From CAWJKP01 sp963843465 (GTDB lineage Bacteria; Planctomycetota; Planctomycetia; Pirellulales; Thermoguttaceae), in the NCBI GenBank assembly GCA_963843465.1, contig CAWJKP010000003.1, forward strand, positions 496,001 through 560,000: a stretch of DNA of 64,000 nucleotides, read 5' to 3'. Position numbers and translations under genes: made by a program. The stretch's first letter is position 1; every line of letters starts with the position of its first letter. This document shows positions 39,272 through 47,884 of this stretch, piece by piece. The notes beneath the pieces are model-generated. The model was given only the letters and a program-made list of their open reading frames with translations. It searched no databases and was not told where the DNA came from.

Positions 39272-40372
39272 ATGCTGCCGTCGGATCCACCCTCAGGATC
39301 GTTGCGGATAGACGCATTCCCGCTGGGAAACGCCGCGCTAAATCCCGACTGGCCGGAGGGCCGGTTCAACGTCTCGGGCATGTTCGTGTTCGAGGCAATG
39401 GTCCTCGCTTTTCTCGAGGCCGTGGAAGCGGGGTTCGGCTGCCGAGTACCCATCGAGGCGGTCCACGGCGCGCCCACCGTGCTCTGGAGCGGCGGGCGCC
39501 ACATGCAACTGCGGCTCAATCCGGCCGGTTTCTCCGCGACCCTCGACCGCCTCTACTCCCGGGGCGTCGGCTGCTGGTTGACCTTCACGAATCACCTGCT
39601 GGAGGCCGGCGACCTGGGGGATGCCGACGGCAATTTCCTCCTGGAGAGCATTGCTCAGCGTCCCGATCTCAACGGCGTGATTGTCAGCAGCGAACTGCTG
39701 TCGAAGTACATCGCCGGCCGGTACCCGAGCTTGCGGCAGGTTGCTTCGCTGACCAAGGTGGTGGCGGAGGGGGGCACAGGCAACGCCTCCTACTACAACG
39801 AACTGGGCAAGCGATTCTCCCGCTATGTGGTTCATCCGGATGATTACCAAGACAGGCCGCTGTTGGACCAATTGGACCGGACGAAAGCAGAGATCATTCT
39901 CAATGAGAACTGCCTGCGGGGTTGTTTGCGGCGAGGGCGCCATTACGAAGCGATCGCTCGCGCCTATAAGTCCCTGGGGGACCACCAGGTGACGGTGAGC
40001 GGAGGGCCTGGCGACACGCTCCTCCAGCAGCGCATGGACGGGGAGGAGCTGGGGCAATTCCAGGCGGCTTGCCCGTCGGTGCCGATGAGCCGTCAGATCG
40101 GCAAGCGCCAGCGCAACTGCAACCTGACGCCCAACGAGTTGAAGTCTCTCTACGACATGGGCTTCCGCTGCTTCAAGCTCCAGGGACGCAACGACAACGT
40201 CTTCTGTTTTGCTTACGATCTGGCCCGCTACACTCTGGAACCGGGTTGCGCCGTCCCGCTGATCTACAAAGTGCTTTGCCTGGCGATATGCCAAAACCTC
40301 ACGCAGGGGCAGTCACAGGCCAAGCAAGAGCGGCCGGCCGGCCCTCGTCAGGGCGCCAGGCCGCAATCGTAG
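39272..40372 (+). CDS. U32-peptidase-like protein
   Basis: The 366-residue protein lacks a signal peptide or membrane segment. Parts resemble the TIM-barrel U32 family (the UbiU/UbiV and tRNA-hydroxylation proteins): ASLTKVVAEGG-like strand turns, NENCLRGCLRR, ACPSVP, NCNLTPNELKSLYDMG and CFKLQGRND. The Cys arrangement C-x3-C ... C ... C fits a 4Fe-4S site as in that family. No peptidase residues can be named. It converges with the carbamoyltransferase genes and overlaps their 3' end by 25 bases. The family call is moderate; the reaction is unknown. Confidence 0.5.
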   Translation: MLPSDPPSGSLRIDAFPLGNAALNPDWPEGRFNVSGMFVFEAMVLAFLEAVEAGFGCRVPIEAVHGAPTVLWSGGRHMQLRLNPAGFSATLDRLYSRGVGCWLTFTNHLLEAGDLGDADGNFLLESIAQRPDLNGVIVSSELLSKYIAGRYPSLRQVASLTKVVAEGGTGNASYYNELGKRFSRYVVHPDDYQDRPLLDQLDRTKAEIILNENCLRGCLRRGRHYEAIARAYKSLGDHQVTVSGGPGDTLLQQRMDGEELGQFQAACPSVPMSRQIGKRQRNCNLTPNELKSLYDMGFRCFKLQGRNDNVFCFAYDLARYTLEPGCAVPLIYKVLCLAICQNLTQGQSQAKQERPAGPRQGARPQS

Positions 40373-41409
40373 ATATTCACCAGCGGCATCTTCTCCGTGC
40401 TTCGCGTCTGCTGGAACCAGCAGAACTTGGCCGCGCCCATCGACGTTCCCGAATCATCCGGCAGCGGATCGGCATAGAAATTGAGACTGCTGAACCGATT
40501 GGCGATCTGGTAGTTCAGCAGGCAGTTGTGCGCGTGCCCGCCCGTGAAGCAGAGGTTCCCGCACCTCTGGGCGTCCACCTTCTCTTCGATCAGGCGCAAG
40601 ACGGCCGCCGTGGTTTCCTCCTGCACCTTGTGCGCCAGGTCTTCGTCTTTCGCCTCCGCCGGCAGCGCGTCGCCGAAAACCTGCTGGCGGAACTTGCAGT
40701 CGCCGACCAGCCGCGTGAGGAAGCGGGCGTCCGTCACCGCCAGGGCGACCTTCGGGCTGGCGGGAACGTAGCCGCGGAACAACGGGGCATCGGCGCGATC
40801 CCGCCCGTAGGACGCCAGCCCCATCGTCTTGCCGTTCTCCATGTCCCCAATGCCGATCTTCTCCGATACCAAGGAATAGATCCCGGTAATCCCCACCCAA
40901 TGTGGCGGATTGCGATAGACGACCTCGAAGCTGCACGGATAGCGGCAATAGAAGAGCGTCTCGGTCTCCACCCCAACCGCCGCCCGCGCCCGGCCGTCGA
41001 TCAGAACGCTGCCGTTGCGATCCACGACCAGCACGTACGCGCAGTCGAAGCCGCTCCCGTAAAAGGCATTGGCCGCATGGGCCAAATGATGACCTGCCAG
41101 GTTGTAGCTCTTGCACTTCGGATGGAGGGAGCGGAAATAAGGGAAGAAGGGATTCACGACCGAATGCCAATTGAAAAACGCGGCTTCGCCGATATCGCCG
41201 TCGCCAAGCTCCTGATAGGGCGACGACGAGATATAGGCATCCAAATCCGAGAGGTCGAAGTGGCGCTCGATTTCCAGCAGCGGCCCGAAGGGCACCGACT
41301 GCCGTTTGATCCTGCTCAGACGCTCTTGCTTGTTCCAGTACTTGATTTCGCCGTCTTCGAGAAAACAGGCGCTGGAATCGTGCGCCAGAGAAGTCGCCAC
41401 GATCTTCAT
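40348..41409 (-). CDS. Carbamoyltransferase, N-terminal (ASKHA) half
   Basis: The 353-residue protein matches the N-terminal domain of NodU/CmcH-type O-carbamoyltransferases: IVATSLAHDSSACFLEDGEI, the iron-binding HHLAHAANAFYGS, MGLASYGRDR, LCFTGGHAHNCLLN and DDSGTSMGAAKF. It lacks the C-terminal domain, which is encoded by the gene just upstream. The ATG overlaps that gene's TGA (ATGA), so the two are translated together. The acceptor is unknown; such enzymes carbamoylate sugars or natural products. Confidence 0.87.
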   Translation of the reverse strand: MKIVATSLAHDSSACFLEDGEIKYWNKQERLSRIKRQSVPFGPLLEIERHFDLSDLDAYISSSPYQELGDGDIGEAAFFNWHSVVNPFFPYFRSLHPKCKSYNLAGHHLAHAANAFYGSGFDCAYVLVVDRNGSVLIDGRARAAVGVETETLFYCRYPCSFEVVYRNPPHWVGITGIYSLVSEKIGIGDMENGKTMGLASYGRDRADAPLFRGYVPASPKVALAVTDARFLTRLVGDCKFRQQVFGDALPAEAKDEDLAHKVQEETTAAVLRLIEEKVDAQRCGNLCFTGGHAHNCLLNYQIANRFSSLNFYADPLPDDSGTSMGAAKFCWFQQTRSTEKMPLVNIYDCGLAP

Positions 41410-41948
41410 CGGGACACGATCTCTTCGTCGTCGGCGAAGTAAATGAAATCCAAGGCGCTGCGCTTGAGGGTGTCCAGTGCATCGCGGCGCGTGTGCACCA
41501 GCGGTTCCCCCGCCAGATTGAAACTCGTGTTCAAGAGCAGGGGCACGCCGGTGCGCTCGGCAAAGACAGATATCAAGTCGTACCACTTGGGATTCTGCGC
41601 ACGCGTTACGGTTTGGGCGCGGCAGGTCCCGTCCACGTGAACGACTGCCGGGATCCGTGCTATCCGTTCGGGTATGGTCGGCAAGGCGTACAGCATCCAG
41701 GGAGAAGAGGTGAGCTTTCCCATGACGAACCACTCGCCGGCACGCTCCTCGAGCACGGTGGCGGCAAACGGCCGGTACCATTCGCGCTGCTTGACGCGGT
41801 TGACGATGTCTTTGCCGTTGGGGACGCGGGGATCAAAGATGATGCTCCTGTTCCCCAGGGCTCGGGCCCCCATTTCCGCCTTGCCTTGAAAAATGGCGCC
41901 GACCTGCTGATCGAGCAATCTGCCAACGGCTTCTTGGAGCGCGTTCAT
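41406..41948 (-). CDS. Carbamoyltransferase, C-terminal half
   Basis: The 180-residue protein matches the C-terminal domain of NodU/CmcH enzymes: AEMGARALGNRSIIFDPRVP, KQREWYRPFAATVLEE, VDGTCRAQTV and LLLNTSFNLAGEPLVHT. It comes first in transcription, then the N-terminal half, so domain order is swapped relative to the single-chain enzyme. The ATG at 41948 (MNALQEAVGRLLDQQVGAIF) is chosen because upstream codons overlap the HEAT gene region and look non-coding. Both halves have conserved motifs, so a heteromeric enzyme is likely. Confidence 0.87.
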   Translation of the reverse strand: MNALQEAVGRLLDQQVGAIFQGKAEMGARALGNRSIIFDPRVPNGKDIVNRVKQREWYRPFAATVLEERAGEWFVMGKLTSSPWMLYALPTIPERIARIPAVVHVDGTCRAQTVTRAQNPKWYDLISVFAERTGVPLLLNTSFNLAGEPLVHTRRDALDTLKRSALDFIYFADDEEIVSR

Positions 41949-41985
41949 CGGGGCAGCGACCTCCGATGCGGCGGAAACACCTCCA

Positions 41986-43224
41986 CTACTCCCCTCCCCG
42001 CCGTCCGCTGATCGTGGCGCGCTGGTGCTGGGTGGCGTACCAGGCCTTCCACTGGGCGACATTGAAGCCGAAATCGACGCCGGTCAGCAGGACCAGGGCG
42101 TCGTGGACCGAATCGTTGGAGAGTTGGCGGGAGATGATCTTGGGTCCGCCGCCGACCGACAGCCCGCCGGGCCCGGAGGCGCCCGGCCCGTTGCCGAAGG
42201 TCGTGCTCATCTGGCCCGGGTTGCTCGTGACGATCTTGAACTTGTGGGTCGTGATCAGGCTGTCGATCAGCGGACCGACGGCCGTGGGGTCGCCCAGCAC
42301 GCCCAGCGCCATGCCCGCCCGGTTGACCTGCGTGTTGTCTTTGGATCGCAGTTTGTTGGCGAAGAAGACCACGGCGTCGTGACACTTGGCCTTGCGCAAG
42401 TGCTCCAGGCAGGAGAGGCAGAGGTCCTGCACGTGTTCCTGCATGGTCCAGGCGGTCAGGGCCATCAGGGCCGGGGTAGTGCCGACGTGGGCCAGGGCGT
42501 CGATGAAAACCTGGCGGGCCTCGTCGCGCGAATCGTTCTTCAGCGCCTCGGCAAGACCTTTGATGGCCGCGTCGTCCTTGATGGCCATGAGTTTGTCGCG
42601 GGCCTGCTGATCGCGGGCGGTCCCCAGCCAGTTGCGCCAGGCGCCGATCTTCTGCATCCACTCCTTTTCGGCCAGCTCCTTTTGCCGCTCTTTCTCCATG
42701 ATCTCGATTTCCTGGGGCAGCCGCCAGCGTCCCTTGTAGCGGCGATAGCCCTGCTTGGTCATCAGCTCTTCCTGCGTGGTCCAGGTGTCGCCGTGGCGCT
42801 CGTATCCCAGGGCCAGGCGGGCCTGCTGGTGGTCCGGATCGAGCTCGATGATCCGCTTGAGGTGCTTTTCCCGCTGGGCGACCAGGTGGTTCTCGCGGCA
42901 CCACTCGGCCAGCTCCCACTGGCCCTGGACCGTGTCGGCGGCGCGGACGCGGAGCTTCTCATACTCGACCTCCTCGGGCCGCTGGTGGAGCGTCTGCTTG
43001 ATCTGCGAGCGGGCCAGGGTGATCGTGGCGCCGGAGTCGGTCTTGATGGTCAGGTTGTCTTTGTCCGGCGGGTCCTGGGGAACGAGCTGGCCGGAGACCT
43101 TGCCGCCGCTTTGCAAAATGAAAAGCTCGCCCGACGCCCGACGCCCGGCAACCCCCAGCCCGGCCCAAACCAGCACCATGCCGGCCAGCGCGATGGGAAA
43201 CGCGCGACAACGCCTCGGTTCCAC
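41986..43224 (-). CDS. Secreted HEAT-repeat-type protein
   Basis: A signal peptide (AFPIALAGMVLVWAGLGVAG) is followed by a small domain (LQSGGKVSGQLVPQ, TIKTDSGATITLARSQI), a charged helical region with ERHGDTWTTQEELMTKQGYR, and HEAT-like helices (AAIKGLAEALKNDSRDEARQ; AGMALGVLGDPTAVGPLI). The total is 412 residues. I recognise the type from planctomycete genomes but not a function. It lies 37 bases upstream of the carbamoyltransferase pair on the same strand and may be co-transcribed. Confidence 0.75.
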   Translation of the reverse strand: MEPRRCRAFPIALAGMVLVWAGLGVAGRRASGELFILQSGGKVSGQLVPQDPPDKDNLTIKTDSGATITLARSQIKQTLHQRPEEVEYEKLRVRAADTVQGQWELAEWCRENHLVAQREKHLKRIIELDPDHQQARLALGYERHGDTWTTQEELMTKQGYRRYKGRWRLPQEIEIMEKERQKELAEKEWMQKIGAWRNWLGTARDQQARDKLMAIKDDAAIKGLAEALKNDSRDEARQVFIDALAHVGTTPALMALTAWTMQEHVQDLCLSCLEHLRKAKCHDAVVFFANKLRSKDNTQVNRAGMALGVLGDPTAVGPLIDSLITTHKFKIVTSNPGQMSTTFGNGPGASGPGGLSVGGGPKIISRQLSNDSVHDALVLLTGVDFGFNVAQWKAWYATQHQRATISGRRGGE

Positions 43225-43245
43225 GGTTCGTCTCCCTGGTCTTGG

Positions 43246-43377
43246 CAGGTTATGCTTGATCGTTATGCTAAAGCATAACCTACGAAAAACGGGCGGTTGA
43301 AAGACAATCGTTGGCCCGGGATTTCGTGATGCTAAAGCATAACCTACGGGGCTCGCTGCGCCGGACCCACCCTACAG
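43246..43377. repeat. GCATAACCTACG repeats
   Basis: Copies of ATGCTAAAGCATAACCTACG occur near 43265 and 43330, with GGACCCACCCTACAGT after them. Related copies are at 49490 and 60048-60104. They lie between the HEAT and FHA genes. Confidence 0.75.
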
Positions 43378-43442
43378 TATACGACGAATTGCCGAGGCGA
43401 AGCAATCGCAAATCCCCCCGAATAGCCGGTGGGTGGGCGTCC

Positions 43443-43472
43443 TTGACCGATTCGTCTCTTCCATGCTATAAG
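43443..43472 (+). promoter_or_regulatory. Promoter of the FHA gene
   Basis: TTGACC at 43443-43448 and TATAAG at 43467-43472 are 18 bases apart. Transcription would start near 43480, about 35 bases before the FHA start codon. Confidence 0.65.
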
Positions 43473-43513
43473 CCATAGGTGTTCCCCTCTTTCATCGAGA
43501 CCGAGTAATCTCC

Positions 43514-44191
43514 ATGGCGCTGGTCACGTTGCGGGTCTTGGACGGGGCCGACCGCGGACGCATCTTCGAGAATCTTTCCACGCCGGTCACCGTCGGGCGG
43601 GAAGAAGGGAACCTGGTTCAGCTTAACGACGAGCGGATCAGCCGTTTCCACCTCAAGATCCAAGAGGACGACGGCCACCTGGTGATGACCGATTTGGAGA
43701 GCACCAACGGCACCAAGGTTAACGGCGAGAGCGTACAGCTTTGGATACTCCGCTACGGCGACGTGATCTACGTGGGTCGAACCGTGTTGCTGTTCGGCTC
43801 GCAGGAGGAGGTCGCCCGGCGGCTGGCGTCCCTGCGCGGCGCGGATCTCTCGGCGGGGGTGACTTTGGAGCCCGACGAGGCGTCCGAGCCGTTGTCGCCG
43901 ATCCTGGCTCCCGAGTTGGAGTTCCAATGGGGCAGCCAAGGCAATGTCCAATCGGCCCTGCACACGCTGATGCCGCCGGACCTGCCCTCCGACCTCACCC
44001 CCGGCCAGGCCGCCCAACTGTCGGAGCTCTTCCAATACCTCCACCTGCGGATGCGAAGCCTGATCGAGGGGGCCAAAGGTCCGGGCCGCGACGACCGGGT
44101 CCCGCTCGAACAACGGGAATGGCAGAACCTGCTGGACCTGCACGACCGCATCGCCTGTTATTTGCGAGCCGTCGGCGAGCCGGAGCCCTGA
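43514..44191 (+). CDS. FHA domain protein
   Basis: The 225-residue protein begins with a forkhead-associated domain that binds phosphothreonine: TVGREEGNLVQLNDERISRF, HLKIQEDDGHLVMTDL and STNGTKVNGESVQ. The conserved Gly-Arg, Ser-Arg and Asn residues are in place. After about residue 110 comes a region without clear fold, then a helical tail (RSLIEGAKGPGRDDRVPLEQ). No kinase lies near. The ATG at 43514 fits the promoter 35 bases upstream. Confidence 0.9.
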   Translation: MALVTLRVLDGADRGRIFENLSTPVTVGREEGNLVQLNDERISRFHLKIQEDDGHLVMTDLESTNGTKVNGESVQLWILRYGDVIYVGRTVLLFGSQEEVARRLASLRGADLSAGVTLEPDEASEPLSPILAPELEFQWGSQGNVQSALHTLMPPDLPSDLTPGQAAQLSELFQYLHLRMRSLIEGAKGPGRDDRVPLEQREWQNLLDLHDRIACYLRAVGEPEP

Positions 44192-44211
44192 GGCTGCCTG
44201 AAGTACGTAAC

Positions 44212-44325
44212 CGTTCACAGGCCGCTGTTTGTTCTACGGGGAGGTTGCGTCGATTGTCGCCTTTCGCTCCGCGAAAGTGGCGCTACTTTCGCGGAGCGAA
44301 AGGCGACTACGACGGCCTGTGAACG
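44212..44325. repeat. Nested inverted repeats after the FHA gene
   Basis: The outer arms CGTTCACAGGCC / GGCCTGTGAACG enclose a second inverted repeat, GTCGCCTTTCGCTCCGCG with its complement CGCGGAGCGAAAGGCGAC. It lies between convergent genes and could also stop transcription. Confidence 0.85.
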
Positions 44326-44357
44326 CTTACCTGAAGTACTAGCGACTGCCGCGGTCG

Positions 44358-47261
44358 CTAGCGAAGGCGCCCGCCGAGAGGCAGGGGCTGCGAAGCATCC
44401 GGATCATCCGGCACATCAACCCCGGGGACAGCACCCCGAGGCGCCCCCTGGTCAGGCCCAGCAGGCGGAAGCTTGCCGGCCGCCTTGGTCTCGACCCAAG
44501 AGGCCTTGCCCGACACCAGCCGGAGCGCGGCTCCGCGGAACAGCGGCGTGTCGGTGCGCATCGTCCCCAGTCCGGGATGACCGGGCGAGGGCAGCGCAAG
44601 GATCGTGGGGATGTCGAGAAAGTCTTTGGGACCGGCCCAGGTGAGTTCCAGCACGTTGTCGAAGGTGACGGCGATCTTGGCCACTTCGCCGTCCAGCCGC
44701 ACGGCGATCCCCAGCACGTGCTGCGGCATGGCATTGGGAACGAAAGACCGCGAGGTCACCGTGCGATAACCGCCGGCGAAGGCCCCCTGCTGGCTTGCAT
44801 AAATTCCCACGATCGTGCGGCCGAAATAGATCGCGCAGCCCCGGGAGCCGACGGGGATGATGACGATCCCCTGGTCGAAAACGTTGTGCAGCGCGTAGCC
44901 GACCTGAAGATCGTAGTTGCCTTCCACGGCCACCGGAAGCATCAGCCGGGTGTAGGCCACGCCGCCCCCGCCGGCAATGCCTTCGTTGGCCCGTTTCCAC
45001 TGCCCAGCCACCTGGTCGCGGGCAACGTCGACGCGCTTGAAGATGTCGACCCACTTGCCCGCCTTGAAGTCGGCCGGTCGCCGGGCCTCGGGGGCGGGGG
45101 AGGGTTGGTCGAGCTCGTCGATCTCCGCCAGCCGCTTCTCGACCCGGGCCTTGTTCAAGCCGGCGGCAACACCGGGCTGGGCCTTGCGATACCACGTGCC
45201 CGCGTGAAGCAAAAGACCGTTTCGCTCCACGTCCTGGGCCGATTCGGCGGCGTCCCACCAGCCGTCGGCCAGGGCAAGTTGTTCGCCGGAGGCCGCGGGG
45301 GAGGCCAGTTCCTCTTGGGCCAGCTTTTTCCAGGAGGCGTCGCTGCCCTTGGCCAACATCGGCAGGCCTTTTTTCCAGTCGCTCTTGACCGCCGCGCTGT
45401 ACCGTCCCACGCGGTAGTTGGCCTCCGCATCGTCCGCCTGCGTGCTCAGCCGCTGGGCCAGCGGCTGGACCTCGACAAACGCCTTGCGGATCGCCTCGAC
45501 CTGTTTCTTATGCTGGTTGATTTGCTTGGCCAGAGCATTGTCGTGAGTCCGGCGCGCCCGCTCCAGGGCCACCGGGACCAACGCCAGCGCGTCGTCGAAA
45601 CGGTCCTGGTCGACCAATTCATCCATCAGGGCCAGGATCCGGTCCACCAGTGCCTTGAGCTGCGCCGGCGTCTGCACGGCCTTGGCAACCTTGCCGACGG
45701 CATCGGTCTTCATCGCCGTGCCGTCGACCTCAAACGCGGCGCTCATCTCGTCGATCGCCTGGAAGGCCAGGCCCGCGTCGCCTCCCTGGGTCGCCAGGTC
45801 CCGGGCCGTCTTGATCAGCACGTAGCGCGCGGCCGGATCGTTGCGGGTCGCCGCCGACTGTTCCAGGAACTTCTTGGCCAGGAGCACCTTCTGCGCCGCC
45901 GATCGTGCCGCGTCGTAGTCGGCTTGATAGATCTCGAAAACCTCCTTCGAAGCCTTCGCCAACGCCGCATCGTTCGGCACCGCAGCCCGCGCGGCGGTTT
46001 CCGCAATCGGCGGTTCCGGCTGGGCGGGAGGCGCCTTGGGGTTCTCCTTCGGCGGGACGAGGGCCACCTTGTCGGGCGGCGGCGCGATCTCCGGCGTGGC
46101 GGAAGGACCTGCCGGACCCGCCACCTGCGGCAGCTTGGGCTCGACGTCGAACCTCCGCTCGGAGCTCCAGTCGGTCCAGGTCTGCGAGGCGAGCATCGCT
46201 CGGACCTTCCAACGCCATCCACGCCGGTCGCCGAAGGGCGGAGGCACGACGCCGTCGCCATGGTAGGAGGGACCGGTCAGCTCGGAGTTGTCGATCAGCG
46301 GATCGTCGGTGCTCGGGCCGGTGACACGAAGTTGGTACTTCACTGCCTGGGCCACCGGCGACCAACGAAAGTCCCAGCCCTTGCCTTGGTTCTCCGGCCG
46401 TCCCTTGTCACACAACACGGCCCCCTCCGGCGGTTCCAGCAGGCTCGGCGGGATCGCCTGGACGGGGATCTTCGCTGCATCGCGGTTGGGCACGGGAGCC
46501 GGACTGGCGGGAACGTCCGTGGAGGGGACGTTGGGTCGGGGCGCCGCGGAATCGGCGACGGCGGGCACGACCGGCGACCTGGCACCCGAACCTTGCATCA
46601 GCCACCAGACGAATCCCAACGCGGCTATGCCCCCCGCCACGCAGACGCCCACGATCAGGTTGGTCATGTCCTGCGGCTTCGGCTGACGCGCCTTCACCAT
46701 GGGCATGGGCGTGGGCGTGAACGCGGCGTCCGCCGGCCCGTCCGCCTGGGGATCCACGAGCGGCCTCTCAACAACCGGGATACTTGCAGCAGAGACGGGA
46801 ACGCGCGCCGCGGCCGCCGGGGCCGGCGAGTCCAGCGCCACGGCCACCGGCAGCTTGGGCGGCCGTTTGCCGCCCACCGACGACGACTCCGCCTTGCCGC
46901 GACCGATCGCCGACGATCGGCCCGAGCCATTGACGACCGGCTTCGCTTCCGCCGGGGCACTGGCCGCCGCCGTCTTCGCGCGCAACTCGGCGTCGTAGAC
47001 GGCCTTCTTCTCCGGCGAGAGCAGGGCAATGCGAGCGCTTGCCACTTCGTTGAGCAGTTGCTGCGACAAGGCCGAGTTGGCGCCGGTCTGATACTTTCTC
47101 AGGTGCGCCATCCGCTGATCCGCGGCGGCGTCGATCACGTCGGGGTCAGATTCGAACGGCGGAATCCCCAGCAGGCGATACAACGTCGGCGGCTGTTCGG
47201 CGGGCGGAATGCCGAGCCACTTGTGGTAGGGATCAAACGACGGTGACCCAGCGTTACTCAT
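44358..47261 (-). CDS. Planctomycete membrane protein with N-terminal J-like domain
   Basis: The 967-residue protein starts with SFDPYHKWLGIPPAEQPPTL, YRLLGIPPFESDPDVIDAAA and LLSPEKKAVYDAELRAK: a DnaJ-like segment without the HPD motif that is common in planctomycetes. A Pro/Ala-rich stretch leads to one membrane helix (LIVGVCVAGGIAALGFVWWL, about 205-222). Then come a fibronectin-like part (about 280-370), helical repeats (430-700), and a C-terminal beta domain (AGKWVDIFKRVDVARDQVAG). It is likely anchored with the J-like part inside. The function is unknown. Confidence 0.8.
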   Translation of the reverse strand: MSNAGSPSFDPYHKWLGIPPAEQPPTLYRLLGIPPFESDPDVIDAAADQRMAHLRKYQTGANSALSQQLLNEVASARIALLSPEKKAVYDAELRAKTAAASAPAEAKPVVNGSGRSSAIGRGKAESSSVGGKRPPKLPVAVALDSPAPAAAARVPVSAASIPVVERPLVDPQADGPADAAFTPTPMPMVKARQPKPQDMTNLIVGVCVAGGIAALGFVWWLMQGSGARSPVVPAVADSAAPRPNVPSTDVPASPAPVPNRDAAKIPVQAIPPSLLEPPEGAVLCDKGRPENQGKGWDFRWSPVAQAVKYQLRVTGPSTDDPLIDNSELTGPSYHGDGVVPPPFGDRRGWRWKVRAMLASQTWTDWSSERRFDVEPKLPQVAGPAGPSATPEIAPPPDKVALVPPKENPKAPPAQPEPPIAETAARAAVPNDAALAKASKEVFEIYQADYDAARSAAQKVLLAKKFLEQSAATRNDPAARYVLIKTARDLATQGGDAGLAFQAIDEMSAAFEVDGTAMKTDAVGKVAKAVQTPAQLKALVDRILALMDELVDQDRFDDALALVPVALERARRTHDNALAKQINQHKKQVEAIRKAFVEVQPLAQRLSTQADDAEANYRVGRYSAAVKSDWKKGLPMLAKGSDASWKKLAQEELASPAASGEQLALADGWWDAAESAQDVERNGLLLHAGTWYRKAQPGVAAGLNKARVEKRLAEIDELDQPSPAPEARRPADFKAGKWVDIFKRVDVARDQVAGQWKRANEGIAGGGGVAYTRLMLPVAVEGNYDLQVGYALHNVFDQGIVIIPVGSRGCAIYFGRTIVGIYASQQGAFAGGYRTVTSRSFVPNAMPQHVLGIAVRLDGEVAKIAVTFDNVLELTWAGPKDFLDIPTILALPSPGHPGLGTMRTDTPLFRGAALRLVSGKASWVETKAAGKLPPAGPDQGAPRGAVPGVDVPDDPDASQPLPLGGRLR

Positions 47262-47395
47262 GGCAAACGATAGCGTCTTGCACCGAAACCGGAAAACATG
47301 ATTCCAGTTTAGACCTTCGTCGGCTCCCTGGCAATAAGGCTACCGCACTCGGAGACCCTTACGGACTCCCCATTCAGGGCAAGTCTCACAACTTC

Positions 47396-47794
47396 TCAGG
47401 GCTTCGACGGATCGAACCGGGGTGCCTCAGGCAGCGCTTGCGGTGGCGTGGAGGGACTTCCTATTCCCTTGAGCAGGGAGCGGCCGAGGGCCGATAGCAC
47501 GCTCCTGTGCCCTTGGACGCCGGCGGACGGTTTCAAGTTCCCCGCCATGACAGGAGTTTCCGCGGCGGTGGGGGCAGGTGGCTGAGAAGACGGGCTGGTA
47601 GCCCCCGCCGGACTCTCGGACCTGTCCAGTTCACGGGGGCGTGGCGTCTCTACAGGCCGCAGTGCGCTACCCGGCGCCGAGGGTGGCGTCCTGGGCTCAG
47701 GCGAGGGCGGCGGTTCCTGGCTGCAACCCACAATCCATACCAGGGCGGCAACGCACACTCCGAAAGTACAAACTCGAAGCATTTTTTTCTCCAA
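47396..47794 (-). CDS. Small Pro/Ser-rich lipoprotein
   Basis: The 132-residue protein has a lipoprotein signal (VCTFGVCVAALVWIVGCSQE; lipobox WIVGC with Cys at 24). The rest is low-complexity, rich in Pro, Ser, Thr and Ala, with no recognisable domain. The ORF is short, but the signal and lipobox support it. It lies between folC and the J-like protein gene on the same strand. Confidence 0.6.
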   Translation of the reverse strand: MEKKMLRVCTFGVCVAALVWIVGCSQEPPPSPEPRTPPSAPGSALRPVETPRPRELDRSESPAGATSPSSQPPAPTAAETPVMAGNLKPSAGVQGHRSVLSALGRSLLKGIGSPSTPPQALPEAPRFDPSKP

Positions 47795-47884
47795 TCGCAG
47801 GTTGTCTCGCGGTTCCGCCGAAGAATAGAAATTGAGAGAGTTCCCCAGGACGGATTGCTAATCCGTCCATAATTTCCGGACGGA

